A program made the position numbers and the translations under genes. 64,000 bases of DNA from Natronomonas gomsonensis (GTDB lineage Archaea > Halobacteriota > Halobacteria > Halobacteriales > Haloarculaceae): contig NZ_JACAWU010000002.1 of NCBI RefSeq assembly GCF_013391635.1, positions 124,001 to 188,000 on the forward strand, read 5' to 3'. The notes beneath the pieces are model-generated. The model saw only the letters and a program-made list of their open reading frames with translations. It was not told where the DNA came from and did not search any database. Below are positions 33,452 through 40,862 of the stretch, piece by piece. Positions within the stretch are counted from its first letter, which is position 1; each line of letters starts with the position of its first letter.

Positions 33452-34142
33452 TCTCCCCCGAACCGGTGAGGACCACGGCCGTTCGCCGTACGAACCCGAA
33501 CTCGGCGACTTCGAATCTACCGCTGGCGACGAGGAGTCGGTCAACAAGACGGGAACGACGACTGTCGGCATCGCCACCGAGGACGCCGTCGTCATCGCGA
33601 CCGACATGCGCGCCTCCCTCGGTGGCCGGTTCGTCTCGAACAAGGACGTCCAGAAGGTCGAACAGATTCACCCGACGGCCGCGCTGACGCTCGTCGGCTC
33701 GGTCGGCGGCGCCCAGTCGTTCATCCGGACGCTTCGGGCTGAATCCTCGCTCTACGAGAATCGCCGCGGGAAACCGATGGACATCCCGGCGCTGTCGACG
33801 CTTGCCGGCAACCTCGCTCGCGGCGGGCCGTTCCGAGCCATCCGCCCCATCCTCGGCGGCGTCGACGACGAGGGGAGTCACGTCTACTCCATCGACCCTG
33901 CCGGCGGCGTGATGGCCGACGACTACACGGTCACCGGAAGCGGGATGCAACTGGCGTACGGTGTTCTCGAGAACGATTACGCGCCGGACCTCTCGACGGA
34001 AGAAGCCACCTCGCTCAGCGCGCGAGCGGTCGAGGCGGCCGTCGAGCGCGACACCGGCTCCGGAAACGGTGTCTTCCTCGCCACCGTCACCGACGAGGGC
34101 GTCGACATCCGGGGCCACAAGGACTTCGCTGAACTCCGATAG
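33444..34142 (+). CDS. psmB: Proteasome beta subunit (catalytic)
   Basis: 232 residues from ATG 33444. The first 37 residues are a propeptide ending in NKTG; autocleavage exposes T38 of TTTVGIATEDAVVIATD, the N-terminal nucleophile. The catalytic aspartate (ATDMRAS) and lysine (FVSNKDVQK) are in place, as is SIDPAGGVMADDYTVTGSGM. It forms the inner rings of the 20S proteasome. The overlap with psmA (8 nt) gives stoichiometric coupling of alpha and beta. A GTG or ATG a few residues upstream (33435) is possible, but the ATG at 33444 follows psmA best. Convergent with the small HTH gene, 2 nt between them. Confidence 0.97.
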   Translation: MNNLPRTGEDHGRSPYEPELGDFESTAGDEESVNKTGTTTVGIATEDAVVIATDMRASLGGRFVSNKDVQKVEQIHPTAALTLVGSVGGAQSFIRTLRAESSLYENRRGKPMDIPALSTLAGNLARGGPFRAIRPILGGVDDEGSHVYSIDPAGGVMADDYTVTGSGMQLAYGVLENDYAPDLSTEEATSLSARAVEAAVERDTGSGNGVFLATVTDEGVDIRGHKDFAELR

Positions 34143-34144
34143 CG

Positions 34145-34381
34145 CTACTGGACGGGGTCCGCGGAGTTGGAACTCTCCGAAAGCCGGTTCCGTCCCTCCT
34201 CGGTCAGGGCGTAGGCGCCACCGCTGGTCGCCATCCTGATATGACCGTCCTGCTGGAGGTCGTAACACTGCCGATCGACGGTTACCGGATGACGGTCGAG
34301 TTCCTCGGCGATGGCCGTGACTGGCAGTTGCCCCTGTTCGTCGAGCAGTCGTAGTATCGTCCGTGGTGGTCCTGTTACCAT
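34145..34381 (-). CDS. Small winged-helix protein
   Basis: 78 residues: RTILRLLDEQGQLPVTAIAEELDRHPVTVDRQCYDLQQDGHI, then MATSGGAYALTEEGRNRL. This is a MarR/ArsR-like winged helix of the short stand-alone haloarchaeal type, with helix-turn-helix at about 17-40 and the wing at about 50-63. Probably a transcriptional regulator; the target is unknown. It shares its strand with the zinc-ribbon gene, whose stop is at 34387, 5 nt upstream of this ATG, so the two are likely one transcript. It meets psmB tail to tail. Confidence 0.85.
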   Translation of the reverse strand: MVTGPPRTILRLLDEQGQLPVTAIAEELDRHPVTVDRQCYDLQQDGHIRMATSGGAYALTEEGRNRLSESSNSADPVQ

Positions 34382-34386
34382 CTGTG

Positions 34387-34557
34387 TTATCGGCTGGATT
34401 CGCTCTGCTGCGGTCGAACGACGTTTTCACACGCCGGACATTCGGCGTACATCCGACGTTCGTCGTCGGCCTCGTATTCGATGAGCACGAACGCTTTCGG
34501 TACCGTCGCACCGCAGGACGGGCACCGACCGGCGGCCTCCGTCTCGTGTGTGTTCAT
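34387..34557 (-). CDS. Small zinc-ribbon protein (DUF7837-like)
   Basis: 56 residues. The sequence begins MNTHETEAAGRCPSCGATVP and later has ECPACENVV, giving two CPxC knuckles separated by 30 residues (AFVLIEYEADDERRMYA between). This is a treble-clef/zinc-ribbon fold of the haloarchaeal DUF7837 kind, with its role unknown; it may contact nucleic acid or proteins. It sits 5 nt upstream of the HTH gene and should be co-transcribed with it. Confidence 0.75.
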   Translation of the reverse strand: MNTHETEAAGRCPSCGATVPKAFVLIEYEADDERRMYAECPACENVVRPQQSESSR

Positions 34558-34722
34558 GGCTGTCGTTCCATCGTGGCCGAGCCGTGTGCTCGGGCTTCAC
34601 ATCGTTTGGTTCGAGTCGGAACCGAGTGTCAACGCCGCGTCGAACGCCGGTCCGATGGGCGTCTCGTTCCGACTCCTCGTCTACGTGTGTGCAACACCGC
34701 CACACAAATAAGTCTACCGTTG

Positions 34723-34769
34723 AATGTATTTGAATGGCTTTCAGATACATTTAATGGCTTGAATGGCGT
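34723..34769. repeat. Inverted repeat and AATGGC boxes in an AT-rich gap
   Basis: The 350-nt gap 34558-34908 is mostly featureless. In its AT-rich middle, AATGTAT (34723-34729) and ATACATT (34745-34751) form a 7-bp inverted repeat. AATGGCTT occurs at 34733-34740 and again at 34753-34760, with AATGGCG at 34763. On the minus strand the following GACTTATTTGTG could be the promoter of the zinc-ribbon/HTH genes, although the leader would be long (about 140 nt). Confidence 0.4.
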
Positions 34770-34908
34770 CTCACGCCGGTTCGTCGGGCCGCTCTTCGTC
34801 CACTATCGCCCGTCGACGGCGCGGCGGCTTACGGACCACACGAGGCAGATTGTAGCTTCTAAATCGGATTCTCGCGCTAGGAGGAGATGACTCTGTGGGC
34901 GAATGCCG

Positions 34909-35661
34909 CTACCGGAACGTCGTTCCACGGGGGAGGTAACCGGCGGGGTCGTATCGGTCGTCGACGAGCGACGCGAGAAGTCGACCCGCATCCTCGAAGG
35001 TGTATCCCGTCTCGATGTCCGTGTTCGGTTCGTACTCGGCCCACCGGGAGTCCTCCCTCCCGGGGAGGCTGTCGTGTCGGTCGTGGTCGTGGACGATACG
35101 GGCGGCCGCACACAGCCTGTCGAATGACTCGACGGGTGTATGGAAGCCGTACTCGTAGTTCAACAGCGTCGCTTCGAGAGCGACCGACCCCAACCCAGGA
35201 ACGCGTTCGTCCGGCCACTGCGCGTGATGATTCCCGTCCGGGCGATTCGTCCCGTGATACGGCTCGTGGTCGGCGGCGTCGAAACGGAACGAGTAGTACT
35301 CCCGGCCGTCGATAATTTGGGCTTCGACGCCTGAGGCGTACGGCAAGAGCGTGTAGAGCAGTCGCCGTTTTACCTCGTAGAGCGCCTCCTTCCGACTTCG
35401 GTTCAGCGCCGCACCGTCGTGGTCGCCGTGTCTGTACCGCCGCTGAGCATCGTCGGCGAAGGACTTCGCCTCCGTGTTCACTCGTCGCATCGCAGCAAGC
35501 AGTTCGGTCGGCACCGTCTCGAAGTCGACAGAAATCGCGGTCGTGTCGCTGCCGGTCGCTTCCGTGAGGTGCCGTTCGGCCCGCGTCTGCTTCGAGGGGC
35601 CATCGAAGAACGGACGCTTCGTCGTCGGGGCGTCACCGTCGTCGAGCGAGAAGCTCCTCAT
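34909..35661 (-). CDS. Conserved-looking acidic protein of unknown function
   Basis: 250 residues from ATG 35661 (MRSFSLDDGDAPTTKRPFFD). Soluble, rich in D, E, R and Y, with no signal, membrane helix or coiled coil. Recognisable segments include FETVPTELLAAMRRVNTEAK, RKEALYEVKRRLLYTLLPYASGVEAQIIDGREYYSFRF and LLNYEYGFHTPVESFDRLCAAARIVHDHDRHD. The histidines and acidic residues in the last third could form a metal or enzymatic site, but no family is evident to me. I chose M58 of the longer frame because residues before it are basic and unlike the rest. A 235-nt gap separates it from the divergent tRNA. Confidence 0.7.
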   Translation of the reverse strand: MRSFSLDDGDAPTTKRPFFDGPSKQTRAERHLTEATGSDTTAISVDFETVPTELLAAMRRVNTEAKSFADDAQRRYRHGDHDGAALNRSRKEALYEVKRRLLYTLLPYASGVEAQIIDGREYYSFRFDAADHEPYHGTNRPDGNHHAQWPDERVPGLGSVALEATLLNYEYGFHTPVESFDRLCAAARIVHDHDRHDSLPGREDSRWAEYEPNTDIETGYTFEDAGRLLASLVDDRYDPAGYLPRGTTFR

Positions 35662-35896
35662 GAGGGCGACTGACTGCCTCCGTTCGAACCGCCGGCAAGT
35701 TCGGTGATGGCTGTCCCTACTGGAATGGCGCCAATGAGCGTTTCGGACCCGAACGCCACCGTGGCACCTGTCCGATCCGAACCGACTACTGATACGGTCG
35801 ATAGCAGACGATTCAGTGAGAAACCGGCTCACGGCAGGGGTGAAACGTAACGGTTATACGTCCATCACCGATACGATTCGATGCGTTCAGACGAAC

Positions 35897-35971
35897 GCTC
35901 CGTTGGTGTAGTCCGGCCAATCATCTTGCCCTCTCACGGCAAGGACCAGGGTTCGAATCCCTGACGGAGCA
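35897..35971 (+). tRNA. tRNA-Glu (anticodon CTC)
   Basis: A full cloverleaf fits. The acceptor stem pairs GCTCCGT (35897-35903) with ACGGAGC (35964-35970), followed by discriminator A. The anticodon arm reads TTGCC-CTCTCAC-GGCAA with anticodon CTC, decoding GAG (glutamate). The T arm is CAGGG-TTCGAAT-CCCTG. The CCA end is not encoded. The flanking sequence shows no att-site duplication and no integrase gene, so it does not look like an occupied integration site. Confidence 0.95.
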
Positions 35972-36228
35972 TCCCCTTTCCTTCCGGAGTCTTGTGGTTT
36001 TGACCTGCCCATGTACCTATGTTCGACTCACCGTGCAGACCAAGCACGTTCGATGCGGTTCTCGACCCAGATGTCGTGACCGTGATTCAGACGGGGTGCC
36101 AAGGGTAATCCTCTCTGCTGTCGCTCGGTCTGACCCCGGCAAAATCGGAACCGGCGAACTGTCTCTTACTTCTCCGGCCTGTCGGACATCAGCAAAAAAT
36201 AGCGTACGCTCGGATGGGGAGTTGGCGC

Positions 36229-36474
36229 CTACAGACCGTCCTTGAGTCGAATCTCGTCGTCAGTTATTGTGTGTATGCGGTTCTCCTCGAGGGCGTAATC
36301 GTCTTGATCGGCGTCGCCCCAGCCGAGTTTCGACCGGATGGTATCCGTGATGCCTGGGTCCGCGTTCACGTACGCGGTACCGGATTTGACCTCCGTGACC
36401 ATACCGATTTTTTTACCGTGGGCGTCGACTACTTCTTTACCTTGGTCGTCGTCGGTGACGTGGTTTCGCTCCAT
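36229..36474 (-). CDS. PRC-barrel domain protein
   Basis: 81 residues. It reads MERNHVTDDDQGKEVVDAHG, then KKIGMVTEVKSGTAYVNADPG and later TIRSKLGWGDADQDDYALEE with IHTITDDEIRLKDGL at the end. This is the small PRC-barrel fold, a beta barrel found in photosynthetic reaction centre H subunits and in RimM-like proteins, which haloarchaea carry in many stand-alone copies. It probably mediates protein or RNA contacts. The region 35990-36225 between the tRNA and this gene shows no gene that I can support. Confidence 0.82.
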   Translation of the reverse strand: MERNHVTDDDQGKEVVDAHGKKIGMVTEVKSGTAYVNADPGITDTIRSKLGWGDADQDDYALEENRIHTITDDEIRLKDGL

Positions 36475-36479
36475 TGCAT

Positions 36480-36905
36480 CTGGGGATAGCCCCCGTCTGG
36501 GTATTGTTATAAAGATGGTAGCCGATACGGGGCGTCAGTAGACCCGTGTTACAGCCGTCTGGCGGTTCGTATCCTGCCGATTCGGCCACGAACTGTCGCC
36601 GTGTATCGTTGGAGAAATCGTTTAATAGCCGGCATTCGACCGTCTACTACTGGTTTCGCTTTTGGTCCAACACACCTCGACCAGGGCTGTTATACGGCAT
36701 CTGGCGTCTGGTTCGGTTGGCTTAGCGAAATTGAACCACCTGAATTCCGACGTGTCTGATGTATCTAAAAACGGCCGCTTTCCTGCGGTATGCTGAGGGA
36801 TGAGCGAAGTAATACTATCGTAGATGACTGGTCGGGTGAACACTGCCCCTGATTCTAGAACATCGCAAACCCCAGACGAGGTTCGCAATCGAGGGCGCCG
36901 TCGGG
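36480..36905. other. AT-richer gap without a convincing gene
   Basis: This 430-nt stretch between the PRC-barrel and TraB-like genes has noticeably lower GC than its neighbours, with runs such as TTTAATAGCCGG and TCTAAAAACGG. Minus-strand codons from about 36750 to 36622 stay open (SEFRWFNFAKPTEPDARCRI) but belong to no family I recognise; composition and the absence of a promoter argue against a gene. It could be a remnant of a mobile element, but no terminal repeats or transposase motifs are visible. Confidence 0.35.
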
Positions 36906-37661
36906 CTACGGCGCTTCGCCCGCCGAATCCAGCTGTTCGACCAGTGAACCGAGATGGTCGATGCCGACCACGGCGACGGTGGTGCCTTCCTCACGGAGCT
37001 CTAACAGCCGAGTGGCCATACTTTCCTCTCTGGCGGCATCTTCGAGTCGGGAGGCCCGAGAGCGACTCGCGGTCCGAAACGCGTTCATGAACGAGCGGGA
37101 CCGACGAATCTGCTCGCGCTCGTCGCGTGCCTGTTCGTCGGGCGTATCCATCCAGTCGATGTCGTGTGATATCGGCGAGTCGACTTCCAGCCGGACAGAG
37201 GTGTGGGCGCCGACGGCAGCCGCGACGCGACAGATAGCCGCGTGTTTCGTCGTTTTGACGGCGTTGGAAACGACGTTTCGAACCGTCGTCAGCGACGGCC
37301 GTTCCTGAATCAGGTTCCGTCCCAACCGTCGGAAGAAGCCGCGAGTCGGCCGGTCGATGCCGACGGTACTGCTCGAGTCGGCAGCCTGAATCGCCGCACT
37401 CATCTCGCCGCCGAAGACGGGCGGACAGCGGTCGGTGGCCGCGTACTGTTCGAACAGCGGAATCGAAATCGGTGGCAGTTCCAGCGCCAGCACCTCCGGG
37501 TCGAGTTCCTCGACGACCTGTCGGACACGGTACGTACTCGACGGGTGGTCGTGGACGACGCCGACGAGTGTCAGCGTCCCGGCGTCACCCGACACCTGGC
37601 GTACGTACTCGCCAGTTACGCGCGGGTCCGAATCGACGTCGATGGCCGGTAAGGAGTCCAT
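36906..37661 (-). CDS. TraB/PrgY-like family protein
   Basis: 251 residues. The core motifs of the TraB/PrgY group are visible: LTLVGVVHDHPSSTYRVRQV (the first conserved His region), EELDPEVLALELPPISIPLF (the E-L-x-x-R/P region) and MSAAIQAAD, ending with TTVAVVGIDHLGSLVEQL (the second GxxH region, equivalent to VVGAGHLxGL). Membrane-type TraB proteins are putative proteases; this copy lacks transmembrane helices, so it may be the soluble variant. The fold is related to EreA/ChaN-like hydrolases. The catalytic reaction is uncertain. A 186-nt gap separates it from the divergent gene at 37848. Confidence 0.7.
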   Translation of the reverse strand: MDSLPAIDVDSDPRVTGEYVRQVSGDAGTLTLVGVVHDHPSSTYRVRQVVEELDPEVLALELPPISIPLFEQYAATDRCPPVFGGEMSAAIQAADSSSTVGIDRPTRGFFRRLGRNLIQERPSLTTVRNVVSNAVKTTKHAAICRVAAAVGAHTSVRLEVDSPISHDIDWMDTPDEQARDEREQIRRSRSFMNAFRTASRSRASRLEDAAREESMATRLLELREEGTTVAVVGIDHLGSLVEQLDSAGEAP

Positions 37662-37847
37662 TAGAAGGGGACTACCGTCAGTTAGAATCTGGATACTAAA
37701 ACCCTATCGAAGCGTCGAATCGGCCGACGTAACGACGCTCGGTCAGTAAGCACCGCCATCTACAGCAGATTGTTCCGTGAACGACGCCACGGGTAGCGTG
37801 GCGTTCCGCTCCGAAGGTTCTTGTACGCGAGCTGTCCACCTACGCGC

Positions 37848-39101
37848 ATGAGTGCCACAGCGGCGCTGTCGGAACCGCAAGTCCTCGCCCACGCCAAGCG
37901 GCGCCTGTTTCCCGACCCCAACGAAGCGAACACGTACGCGGTCACCGACACGCAGTTCGCGATGGCGGAGTGGCTCCCCGGGGAGCCGATTTCGGAGACC
38001 GTCCGCGAACGACTCGCTCCGTTCAACCACGTCCGGTTGGGGTCGGGGTATCCGGACCTCGTCGGCGTTCGGGCTTTGGAGTCGGACCTCTTGGCGGTCG
38101 AGCGGTTCGGCGCCGACCCACCGCTCGTCGCCGTCGAGGCGAAGGGATACACCGGCGCTGGGAGTGTCGATGTCGAGACGGGCGTCTTACAGGCGTACGA
38201 CCGGCTGCACGAGGCGAATGCGGCCTACGTCGCGGCGCCGTCGGATGCCGTTTCCCAGTCGACCCGAACGCTCGCACGCGAGCTAAACGTCGGGGTTCTC
38301 GCGGTCGAATCGGACGGTTCGGTCGCCCCGCTGGAACTGCCACGGGTCGTCGGCAACCGGACTGCCGACGCCGCGACGTCCATTCGTTTTCAGGCGACTG
38401 CACAGGGCGTCGCAGACAAGTCGTTCAGCCTCAACCATCCGAAGAACTATCTAGCGTATCCGCTGGCCCTGTTCCATCCGGAGGATACGGAGTCTGTACT
38501 CGCCGAGAACGTGGTTCGCGACGCCGAGGGCGCACGGACCGGTGCGGCATTCCTCGGTCTCATCGCAGAACGGCCGGATGGCGTCGATATCACGCCGCTC
38601 GGGGAGGAAGTCGTCCGGTTCGCGCTGAATCGATACGCGACGCTCGACGATGCCGTGGACGCGTTCCGACAGTGGAAACGCTCCCAGAAACGGTTCTGTA
38701 CGATTGCCCCCGAGTGGGGACTGCTCACCAGACGAGTGGTGTGGTCGTATCCGGCGACCCAACTTCTCGTCGAGGAGCTACAGGCCATGTACGAGGACGG
38801 ACTCTCGGACCCCTCGCTGGTCGACTTAGTCGAGTGGTTGCACGTCCACCATCCCAGTTTCGCCATCGAGTTGTTCATCCGCGGCACCACGGCCGTTCGC
38901 GGTCGTGTACTCGACGGCGACGGCGAACTCCGACGGAACGCACTCGAGGACGGAGACGTGTATCACTCGCCGACCGTCTATCAACTGAAAGCGATGCTGT
39001 TTCATGCGGGCATCCTCGCCGAGCGGGGACGCGAACCGCACAACCTCGCTCCGTCGTCGGACTCCTGGCGGCTCCGGACTCCCGTCGTAGCGAACCGTTA
39101 A
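37848..39101 (+). CDS. Haloarchaeal protein with a possible PD-(D/E)xK nuclease-like N-terminus
   Basis: 417 residues from ATG 37848. Residues 66-99 resemble the restriction-endonuclease fold: GSGYPDLVGV supplies D70, and PPLVAVEAKG supplies E97-x-K99, with a plausible beta-turn-beta between. The helical second half (VLAENVVRDAEGARTGAAFL, LLVEELQAMYEDGL, YQLKAMLFHAGIL) could bind DNA or a partner. No helicase or methylase gene is nearby. Haloarchaeal proteins of this length with this motif are usually annotated hypothetical; I infer a nucleic-acid role from the motif only. Convergent with the small gene at 39098, overlapping it by 4 nt. Confidence 0.6.
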   Translation: MSATAALSEPQVLAHAKRRLFPDPNEANTYAVTDTQFAMAEWLPGEPISETVRERLAPFNHVRLGSGYPDLVGVRALESDLLAVERFGADPPLVAVEAKGYTGAGSVDVETGVLQAYDRLHEANAAYVAAPSDAVSQSTRTLARELNVGVLAVESDGSVAPLELPRVVGNRTADAATSIRFQATAQGVADKSFSLNHPKNYLAYPLALFHPEDTESVLAENVVRDAEGARTGAAFLGLIAERPDGVDITPLGEEVVRFALNRYATLDDAVDAFRQWKRSQKRFCTIAPEWGLLTRRVVWSYPATQLLVEELQAMYEDGLSDPSLVDLVEWLHVHHPSFAIELFIRGTTAVRGRVLDGDGELRRNALEDGDVYHSPTVYQLKAMLFHAGILAERGREPHNLAPSSDSWRLRTPVVANR

Positions 39102-39370
39102 CGGCTTCCGAGCTGTTCGAGCGCCTCGCGGAACTGCTCGTCGCCGCGGACCGCGTGGGTACCGAGGTCACCAATAACAGCGAGGACACCGGCCGCAACC
39201 GCGACGCCGACGGGTTCCCACCCGGGAACCACGCCGACGGCGCCACCGAGGGGTCCGGCGACGATACCGACGACCGCGGACTGCTCGGGGGTGTCACAGA
39301 ACGGAACCGTAGGTCCCATGGCCGCGAGTGCGTCCCCCGTCAATATCGGTCTTTGGTCGGACACTACCAA
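39098..39370 (-). CDS. Small glycine-rich, possibly membrane-associated protein
   Basis: 90 residues from ATG 39370. The middle (AVVGIVAGPLGGAVGVVPGWEPVGVAVAAGVLAVIGDLG) is hydrophobic and glycine-rich and could be two short helices; the end is polar (THAVRGDEQFREALEQL). The initiation site could also be the ATG seventeen residues later (MGPTVPF). It overlaps the 3' end of the nuclease-like gene by 4 nt. No family recognised. Confidence 0.55.
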   Translation of the reverse strand: MVVSDQRPILTGDALAAMGPTVPFCDTPEQSAVVGIVAGPLGGAVGVVPGWEPVGVAVAAGVLAVIGDLGTHAVRGDEQFREALEQLGSR

Positions 39371-39403
39371 CTAAGAAGCCGTAGGCCCTCCCTCCGAGTG
39401 ACC

Positions 39404-39595
39404 ATGTCAGATTTCGACTTCGAGGACCTCCTCGACGGGAGCGGCGGCGCGAAGATGAAGACCGAACTACCCGGCGTCGAGGTCACGACCCAACTCCCCG
39501 ACGGGGACGCCGACGAACTCGAAGCGCTCCACCGCGCGCAGTTGACGTTCGCGCTGGAACACGCCGAGGAGGCCAAGGAAGCCTCCCGGATGTAG
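39404..39595 (+). CDS. Small acidic protein
   Basis: 63 residues: MSDFDFEDLLDGSGGAKMKT, with ELPGVEVTTQLPDGDADELEA and a helical end (AQLTFALEHAEEAKEASRM). Strongly acidic and haloarchaeal in composition. It begins 33 nt from the divergent small gene at 39370 and has a promoter-like AAGAAGC tract before it. The function is unknown. It is in the same frame as the end of a long spurious ORF, but only this start gives normal composition. Confidence 0.6.
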   Translation: MSDFDFEDLLDGSGGAKMKTELPGVEVTTQLPDGDADELEALHRAQLTFALEHAEEAKEASRM

Positions 39596-39782
39596 ACCGA
39601 GGCGCCCATCTCGGGTGCGGCAGCTTCTGGTCACCCCCGTCTTCCGTCGGCACGTGACTCGAGGGTTACCTGATTGCACGGGGTACCCTGCTGGTTTTTT
39701 GTTGCTACGGGCCGGAGATGTCGGACGGTATCGGGCGTCGGTGGCGCTTGGCGTTCCACTCGACGTTCGGCCGGAGATTATC

Positions 39783-40382
39783 ATGACTGAATCAGGAGAC
39801 TCTGACGTAATCGTCGTCGGCGGCGGTCCTGCCGGACTGAGTGCGGGGCTGTTCGCCAGCAAGAACGGGCTGGAAACGACGGTGTTCGACGCCGACGGGA
39901 CGTGGATGCACAAGGCGCACCTGTTCAACTACCTCGGTGTCGGCTCCGTCGGCGGCAGCGAGTTCATGGCCACCGCCCGCCAGCAGGTCGACGACTTCGG
40001 TGTCGACCGCCGGCAGGGCGAGGAAGTGACGGGCATCGAGTCGACCGGCGACGGCTTCGTCGTCGAGACCGCCGACGGGAGTTACGACGCTCGCTACGTC
40101 GTCCTCGCGACGGGCGCCAACCGCGACCTCGCGGAGTCGCTGGGCTGTGACTTCGACGGCGACGTGGTCGACGTCGGCGTCGACATGGAGACGAGCGTCG
40201 AGAACGCCTACGCAACCGGTGCGATGGTCCGCCCCGAGGAGTGGCAGGCCGCCATCTCCGTCGGCGACGGTGCCGCCGCCGCACTGAACATCCTCTCGAA
40301 GGAACGCGGCGAACACTTCCACGACTTCGATACACCCGGCGATGCCGAAGCCGTCTTCGGCGACCTCGTCGACGACGAATAA
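39783..40382 (+). CDS. Small FAD-dependent NAD(P)-disulfide oxidoreductase-like protein
   Basis: 199 residues. The FAD-binding GxGxxG is near the N-terminus (VIVVGGGPAGLSAGLFASKN), followed by HKAHLFNYLGVGSVGGSEF, YVVLATGANRDLAE (second dinucleotide motif) and GAMVRPEEWQAAISVGDGAAAALNIL, the third FAD motif. The protein is a single FAD domain; it lacks the separate NADPH domain of thioredoxin reductase, so it may rely on a partner or belong to the short pyridine-nucleotide-disulfide type. A thymine run (CTGGTTTTTTGTTGC, about 39689-39703) upstream may be the terminator of the previous gene. Confidence 0.85.
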   Translation: MTESGDSDVIVVGGGPAGLSAGLFASKNGLETTVFDADGTWMHKAHLFNYLGVGSVGGSEFMATARQQVDDFGVDRRQGEEVTGIESTGDGFVVETADGSYDARYVVLATGANRDLAESLGCDFDGDVVDVGVDMETSVENAYATGAMVRPEEWQAAISVGDGAAAALNILSKERGEHFHDFDTPGDAEAVFGDLVDDE

Positions 40383-40540
40383 CCGAAACGACCGATTTTG
40401 TAGCTGCCATACGCTTTCTTTGGCTCTCCGATGAGGGCCAACTGTTGGGGGCTGCCCGTCCGAACCCGATTATTTGAATGCATACAATCACAGTGAGTAT
40501 GCGCAGCATAAATTTTATATTACTGTAGAACATATATTCA

Positions 40541-40862
40541 CGTGTGAAGTCCCATACGACGGCGCATCGGGGCCGTCACTGTTCGGGACCGAACGCGGTA
40601 TTGGGTCGTAATCGCACGCGTCGACGGCGACCGTCATCGCGTGTCGACGTGATAGGGTTGGGAACGGCACGGAAACGCGGCCACAGCGCCGCGTGGGGCC
40701 ACCCGACAGTCACGGTCGAACCGCGTCGCCGCCGGTTCTGGCTGTCGGGCTACGGAGCGAGACGGCGTCCCTCGTCCGGGGGGTTCGGGGGTGCACCCGC
40801 CGTCTCGGTCGCCGGGGGTGCCGTACGAGATAGACGTCTTCTTTGACGGGTTTCAGCAGCGA
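40541..40862 (+). ncRNA. Candidate structured non-coding RNA
   Basis: This 480-nt gap has a strong TATA-like box (TTTTATATTA at 40513-40522) followed by a GC-rich block with no acceptable ORF on either strand. The block has three perfect helices: CGTCGAC (40619-40625) with GTCGACG (40643-40649), ACGCGGC (40675-40681) with GCCGCGT (40688-40694), and GAGACGGCG (40759-40767) with CGCCGTCTC (40798-40806). Expected start near 40545. It is not recognised as SRP RNA or RNase P RNA because their conserved core sequences are absent. Minus-strand MATE transcripts end at its right edge, so it could instead be a terminator region. Strand is inferred from the TATA box. Confidence 0.3.

Noticed and set aside
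35897..35971. tRNA-Glu as an integration site
   Set aside because: I saw no duplicate of its 3' end and no integrase nearby.
40541..40862. Coding frame MKSHTTAHRG... on the plus strand
   Set aside because: Arginine-rich and non-acidic, unlike haloarchaeal proteins. The hairpin content fits RNA or a terminator better.
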